Below are positions 6,157 through 7,035 of a stretch of DNA of 7,035 bases, piece by piece; position 1 is the first letter of the stretch; every line of letters starts with the position of its first letter. A program made the position numbers and the translations under genes. The notes beneath the pieces were generated by a model. It saw only the letters and a program-made list of their open reading frames with translations. It was not told the DNA's origin and did no database searches. Origin of the DNA: an uncultured Muribaculaceae bacterium. Its GTDB lineage: Bacteria; Bacteroidota; Bacteroidia; Bacteroidales; Muribaculaceae. The stretch spans positions 1 to 7,035 of the forward strand of contig CAMWGM010000076.1 of the NCBI GenBank assembly GCA_947173755.1. The letters are read 5' to 3'.

Positions 6157-7035
6157 CGGGGAATATTATACTTTTCGAGACGGCGGTAAAGAGTCTGTCG
6201 TGTGATTCCGAGGAGAGCGGCCGCGCGCGAAAGATTTCCTCCCGATTTGGCGATGGCGCGGATGACGGTTTCGCGCTCGCTTTCAGCGAGCCGTCCTTCG
6301 ACGGAAGAACTCATCCCTAAGTTTTGCGATTCGAAATCCCTGAGAGTCAGTTGGTCGGCCCCGCCTGACATCAGTATTGCCCGTTCTACGGCGTTGCGCA
6401 GTTGTCTTATATTTCCGGGCCATTGAAGCGAACGCAGATAGTCGAGAGCCTCGGCGGTTGGACGGGGCAGCGGTTTCTGATGGTCTCGGACAGAAGCAGA
6501 TGTCCGGATAATATGCTCGACAATAAGGGGAATATCATCAGGACGTTCCCTCAACGCCGGCAGATGAAGGGTGACGAGATTGATGCGGTAGAAGAGATCT
6601 TCACGGAAACGATGGTCGGCAACCATTGCCGGAAGATCTGCGTTTGTCGCACATACCACCCTGATGTCTGCCTTGACAGTACGCGAGTCCCCCAGAGGCT
6701 CGAAAGTATGCTCCTGAAGCACGCGCAGCAGTTTCACCTGACAGTTCAGATCAAGATCTCCGATTTCGTCGAGAAAGATTGTCCCTTTTTCGGCAATTTC
6801 GAAGCGGCCTTTACGGTCGGCGACAGCTCCGGTGAAGGCACCTTTTTTATGACCGAACATCTCGCTCTCGAACAATGATGTTGCTATGCCGCCGAGATTA
6901 ACCTTCACCAGTGGTCCGTTCCGCCGGAGACTGTTGCGGTGAATAGCCTCGGCTATGAGTTCCTTGCCGGTGCCGTTTTCGCCCGTGATGAGCACAGGGG
7001 CATCGGTTGGTGCGATGATGCGGACAGTGTCGAGA
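6153..7035 (-). CDS. Sigma-54-dependent NtrC-family response regulator (N-terminus outside window)
   Basis: The frame is open through the right edge and lacks its start. The first visible residues (LDTVRIIAPTDAPVLITGEN) are the normal entry to the AAA+ domain, so the receiver domain lies outside; a GTG at 6995 is an internal valine codon, not the start. Visible elements are Walker A GENGTGKE (6960-6983), the sigma-54-contacting GAFTGA loop (6825-6842), Walker B GTIFLDEIG (6759-6785), an arginine-finger region FREDLFYRIN, sensor II WPGNIRQLRNAVERA, and a Fis-type helix-turn-helix at about 6162-6239. The protein should use ATP to open promoters bound by sigma-54 RNA polymerase once phosphorylated by the kinase encoded next. 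The intact GAFTGA loop makes true sigma-54 activation likely. That the missing end is a receiver domain is inferred from the kinase partnership. Target genes are not identifiable here. Confidence 0.95.
   Translation of the reverse strand, partial: LDTVRIIAPTDAPVLITGENGTGKELIAEAIHRNSLRRNGPLVKVNLGGIATSLFESEMFGHKKGAFTGAVADRKGRFEIAEKGTIFLDEIGDLDLNCQVKLLRVLQEHTFEPLGDSRTVKADIRVVCATNADLPAMVADHRFREDLFYRINLVTLHLPALRERPDDIPLIVEHIIRTSASVRDHQKPLPRPTAEALDYLRSLQWPGNIRQLRNAVERAILMSGGADQLTLRDFESQNLGMSSSVEGRLAESERETVIRAIAKSGGNLSRAAALLGITRQTLYRRLEKYNIPR

Noticed and set aside
6993..6995. GTG at 6995 as the start of the sigma-54 regulator
   Set aside because: The frame stays open to the window edge and the residues before it (LDTVRIIAPTDAP) are conserved AAA+ domain sequence, so this is an internal valine.

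Overview
The window looks like ordinary chromosomal DNA of a Bacteroidota bacterium, probably of the order Bacteroidales. Three things support this. Three intergenic promoters fit the Bacteroidota consensus (TTTG, about 19-21 bases, TAnnTTTG). The gene starts have no clear Shine-Dalgarno sequence. The protein set is also typical: rubrerythrin, an LpxB of the lipid A pathway (hence a Gram-negative envelope), and a NtrC-type regulator paired with a NtrY/NtrB-like kinase. I see no mobile element, CRISPR array, tRNA, rRNA or phage gene. A family such as Muribaculaceae is possible but cannot be settled from this sequence.

Layout. Positions 1-279 (+) hold the C-terminal half of a rubrerythrin, followed by a strong intrinsic terminator (328-362). 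A promoter (377-405) then drives a two-domain protein (432-1598, +) that joins an HxGH nucleotidyltransferase to a shortened GHMP-kinase-like domain. Converging on it is lpxB (1618-2823, -). A 92-base intergenic region (2824-2915) carries two face-to-face promoters, one for lpxB and one for a rightward pair: an exported glucosaminidase-type peptidoglycan hydrolase (2916-3566) and an overlapping DEAD-box RNA helicase with a DbpA-type RNA-binding tail (3544-4863). The helicase end overlaps, tail to tail, a leftward two-component operon. That operon is a sigma-54-activating response regulator (6153-7035, cut off by the window edge) followed by its histidine kinase (4858-6156), joined by an ATGA overlap.

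How the genes relate. LpxB, the hydrolase and possibly the sugar kinase/nucleotidyltransferase fusion all concern the cell envelope or activated sugars, but they are separate transcription units and nothing shows a shared pathway. The regulator and kinase form one signalling pair whose input and targets are not visible here. The two convergent junctions (1598/1618 and 4858-4863) have little or no space and no recognisable terminator.

The least routine item is the fusion protein at 432-1598, whose kinase domain keeps the family's signature segments but lacks much of the usual spacing between them. I found no sign of a large undescribed multi-gene system.
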